Assembly: GCA_011800155.1 (NCBI GenBank)
Contig: CM022371.1
Span: 1,984,001-2,048,000, forward strand
Source: Flammulina velutipes
Lineage: Eukaryota; Basidiomycota; Agaricomycetes; Agaricales; Physalacriaceae
DNA length: 64,000 bases
Direction: 5' to 3'
Below are positions 62,768 to 64,000 of the stretch, piece by piece. A model generated the notes under the pieces. It saw only the letters and a list, made by a program, of their open reading frames with translations. It was not told the origin of the DNA and searched no databases. The stretch's first letter is position 1, and each line of letters begins with the position of its first letter. Position numbers and translations under genes: made by a program.

Positions 62768-64000
62768 CTATTTCGATTTTCCTTTGACCAAGTTAAGAAG
62801 ACGATACTTGTCTTCCCAGCCCATCCCAGTGCGCTTCATTTTCCCTATCTGGGCTATAAGTGTAGCGCATGTCTCGCTGAGAGGATCTGGAGGCAACTCG
62901 GTAAAGATTTCGGAGACCAAGAATGTAGGGGAGCTGGGAGAGTCAGCAAGAGGGAGAAGGCGAACAGAAAATGTCGGAGGGACAAGCGAAGAAGACAAGA
63001 CAAAGAGGTGTGCCAGGGGATTTAGGAAGGACGATGGGATGGAATGTGATAGCGATGGTAAGAAGGAAGTCGGCGGGTCGTAGCTATACGATGTAGTTTA
63101 GCAAGCCACGATGAGGAGGGACGGGGCTGACATACCGGACACACATAATGAAGACTTGGAAGTCTTTGACAGGTATGCTCCGCTTGAAGACATCGCTGAA
63201 CCGTAGCAGACCGCGTCCATTGCTCGTGGTACACTCGGGGAACACAACAACAGGTCCTGCCGAGTTTGTGCGGATCTGATCGAGACTCTCCGGTTGAGAG
63301 ACAGCAGAGGTCGGAACGTGTCCCGTAGCCGCCAACATGGAAAGTAACGACACGCGATGGAATCCGACGATGGGGACCTTGTCACTTGGACCTCGTGTGG
63401 GCATCGATACGTTGGCAGAACCGGTACCAGTCCTACGACCAGGTGTGCGGGAGGCCGGGTCTGATTTGGGAACAGACGGGAGTATGGGGAATGCTTGTGG
63501 TACGGGAAGGACGAAGGTAGGATTGAAACTATAGACATGTGTCAAGTTGAGTTACGGTCTTGTGCTGAAATCGTACCGAAATGCTAGCCAGAGAAGCTCT
63601 ATCCAGGATACCCAGTTGGATACGATGATGTCGCCAGACCGCGGTTTCCAGGCTCCAGCAGCTTGATTCCTCCTACGGACAGTTAGGAATACGAAGAGTT
63701 GAAGTAGGATTAACGAACCCTTTCTTCCGTGGGACGCTTGTTACTCGTATACGGAAGAAGCCCATAACGAGCAGAGCAAGTCGAGAGAGAATAGACGTCA
63801 AAAGACTGGTGACCGTACGATGAACGGGGCCAAATGGTTTCTGTATGGACATTAGCGTGTGTTGGTATGTGGCGGGAACTAGAGCTTGCAAGCAGTAGAC
63901 ATAGCCCTTGGACAAGGAGCAGATACACGGCAAGGATAAGCAAGACGATTATAGTTCTAATGGCGCCAATTAGATAGCCCAGCGGTGCGGTAAGTCTTGC
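62768..64000 (-). CDS. LOA1/VPS66-like PlsC acyltransferase, 5' end outside the window
   Basis: Exons resolved: 63719 upward to at least about 63890, 63672-63577, 63528-63136 and 63083-62768. Further 5' a hydrophobic stretch (TIIVLLILAVYLLLVQGLC) lies in another frame, so one more splice near 63880-63960 is needed and the start is beyond base 64000. The PlsC part shows SGDIIVSNWVSWIELLWLAFRF, where the family box NHxSxxD reads NWVSWIE, a Pro/Gly/Ser insertion, and VVFPECTTSNGRGLL, matching the FPEGT box with Cys for Gly. LOA1-type enzymes acylate lysophosphatidic acid on ER or lipid droplets. The altered His/Asp box questions activity. Confidence 0.75.

Noticed and set aside
63084..63545. Long minus-strand frame extending past the LOA1-like exon
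   Set aside because: It is the same exon read through the 63084-63135 intron; the spliced join VRYDPPTSF continues the protein.

Overview
The window is a gene-dense stretch of a filamentous basidiomycete genome, most likely an agaricomycete. The evidence is very short spliceosomal introns (mostly 45-60 bp, about 150 of them), tiny exons, a fused HIS4-type trifunctional histidine gene, a MYND-finger protein, a Zn2Cys6/Fungal_trans regulator and a complete set of fungal housekeeping genes. Exon structures were rebuilt by hand from reading frame, splice signals and protein-family conservation. For the genes given with full exon lists, exon lengths and phases sum to an intact frame, except where an entry says splicing is unresolved. 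Product names come from recognised family motifs, not from a search.

Layout. 1-1530 (+) is the 3' part of a secreted protein built from duplicated exon modules. 1999-3321 (-) is a TMEM41/VTT-domain membrane protein, 4169-6303 (-) a DH-domain Rho GEF, and 6657-9274 (-) HIS4, divergent from 9363-10214 (+) VPS24. Then come 10677-12463 (+) mitochondrial NAD-isocitrate dehydrogenase (IDH2 type), 12867-17725 (+) an SSD1/Dis3L2-type RNB protein, and 18109-19404 (+) a BTB protein. The centre is one giant gene, 19605-35318 (-), encoding midasin (MDN1/Rea1, 18 exons, about 4944 aa).

Upstream of it on the minus strand lie a MYND-finger protein (35526-37612), a HIT zinc-finger protein (37636-38671), aspartyl aminopeptidase (38800-40564) and IMP4 (40895-42088). 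IMP4 is divergent from UTP12 (42161-45527, +) across 72 bp. ALG8 (45624-47762, -) is divergent from VMA21 (47871-48233, +) across 108 bp. The right part holds a Ser/Pro-rich protein, a small unrecognised gene, a class I sirtuin (HST2 type), a coiled-coil protein, RFA3 (replication protein A subunit 3), a double-psi beta-barrel secreted protein, a Zn2Cys6 transcription factor, a Cys/Met-metabolism PLP enzyme, a three-RRM splicing-factor-like protein, and the 3' part of a LOA1/VPS66-like acyltransferase running off the right edge.

Functionally this is core metabolism and ribosome biogenesis (MDN1, IMP4 and UTP12 within 26 kb) with a few accessory genes. I found no mobile element, CRISPR array, rRNA or tRNA, and no secondary-metabolite or defence cluster. 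The most unusual signal is in RNA processing. About nine introns appear to use GC rather than GT donors, several exons are 3-16 nt long, and the sirtuin gene needs a 6-10 nt microexon to restore its GAGxS motif.
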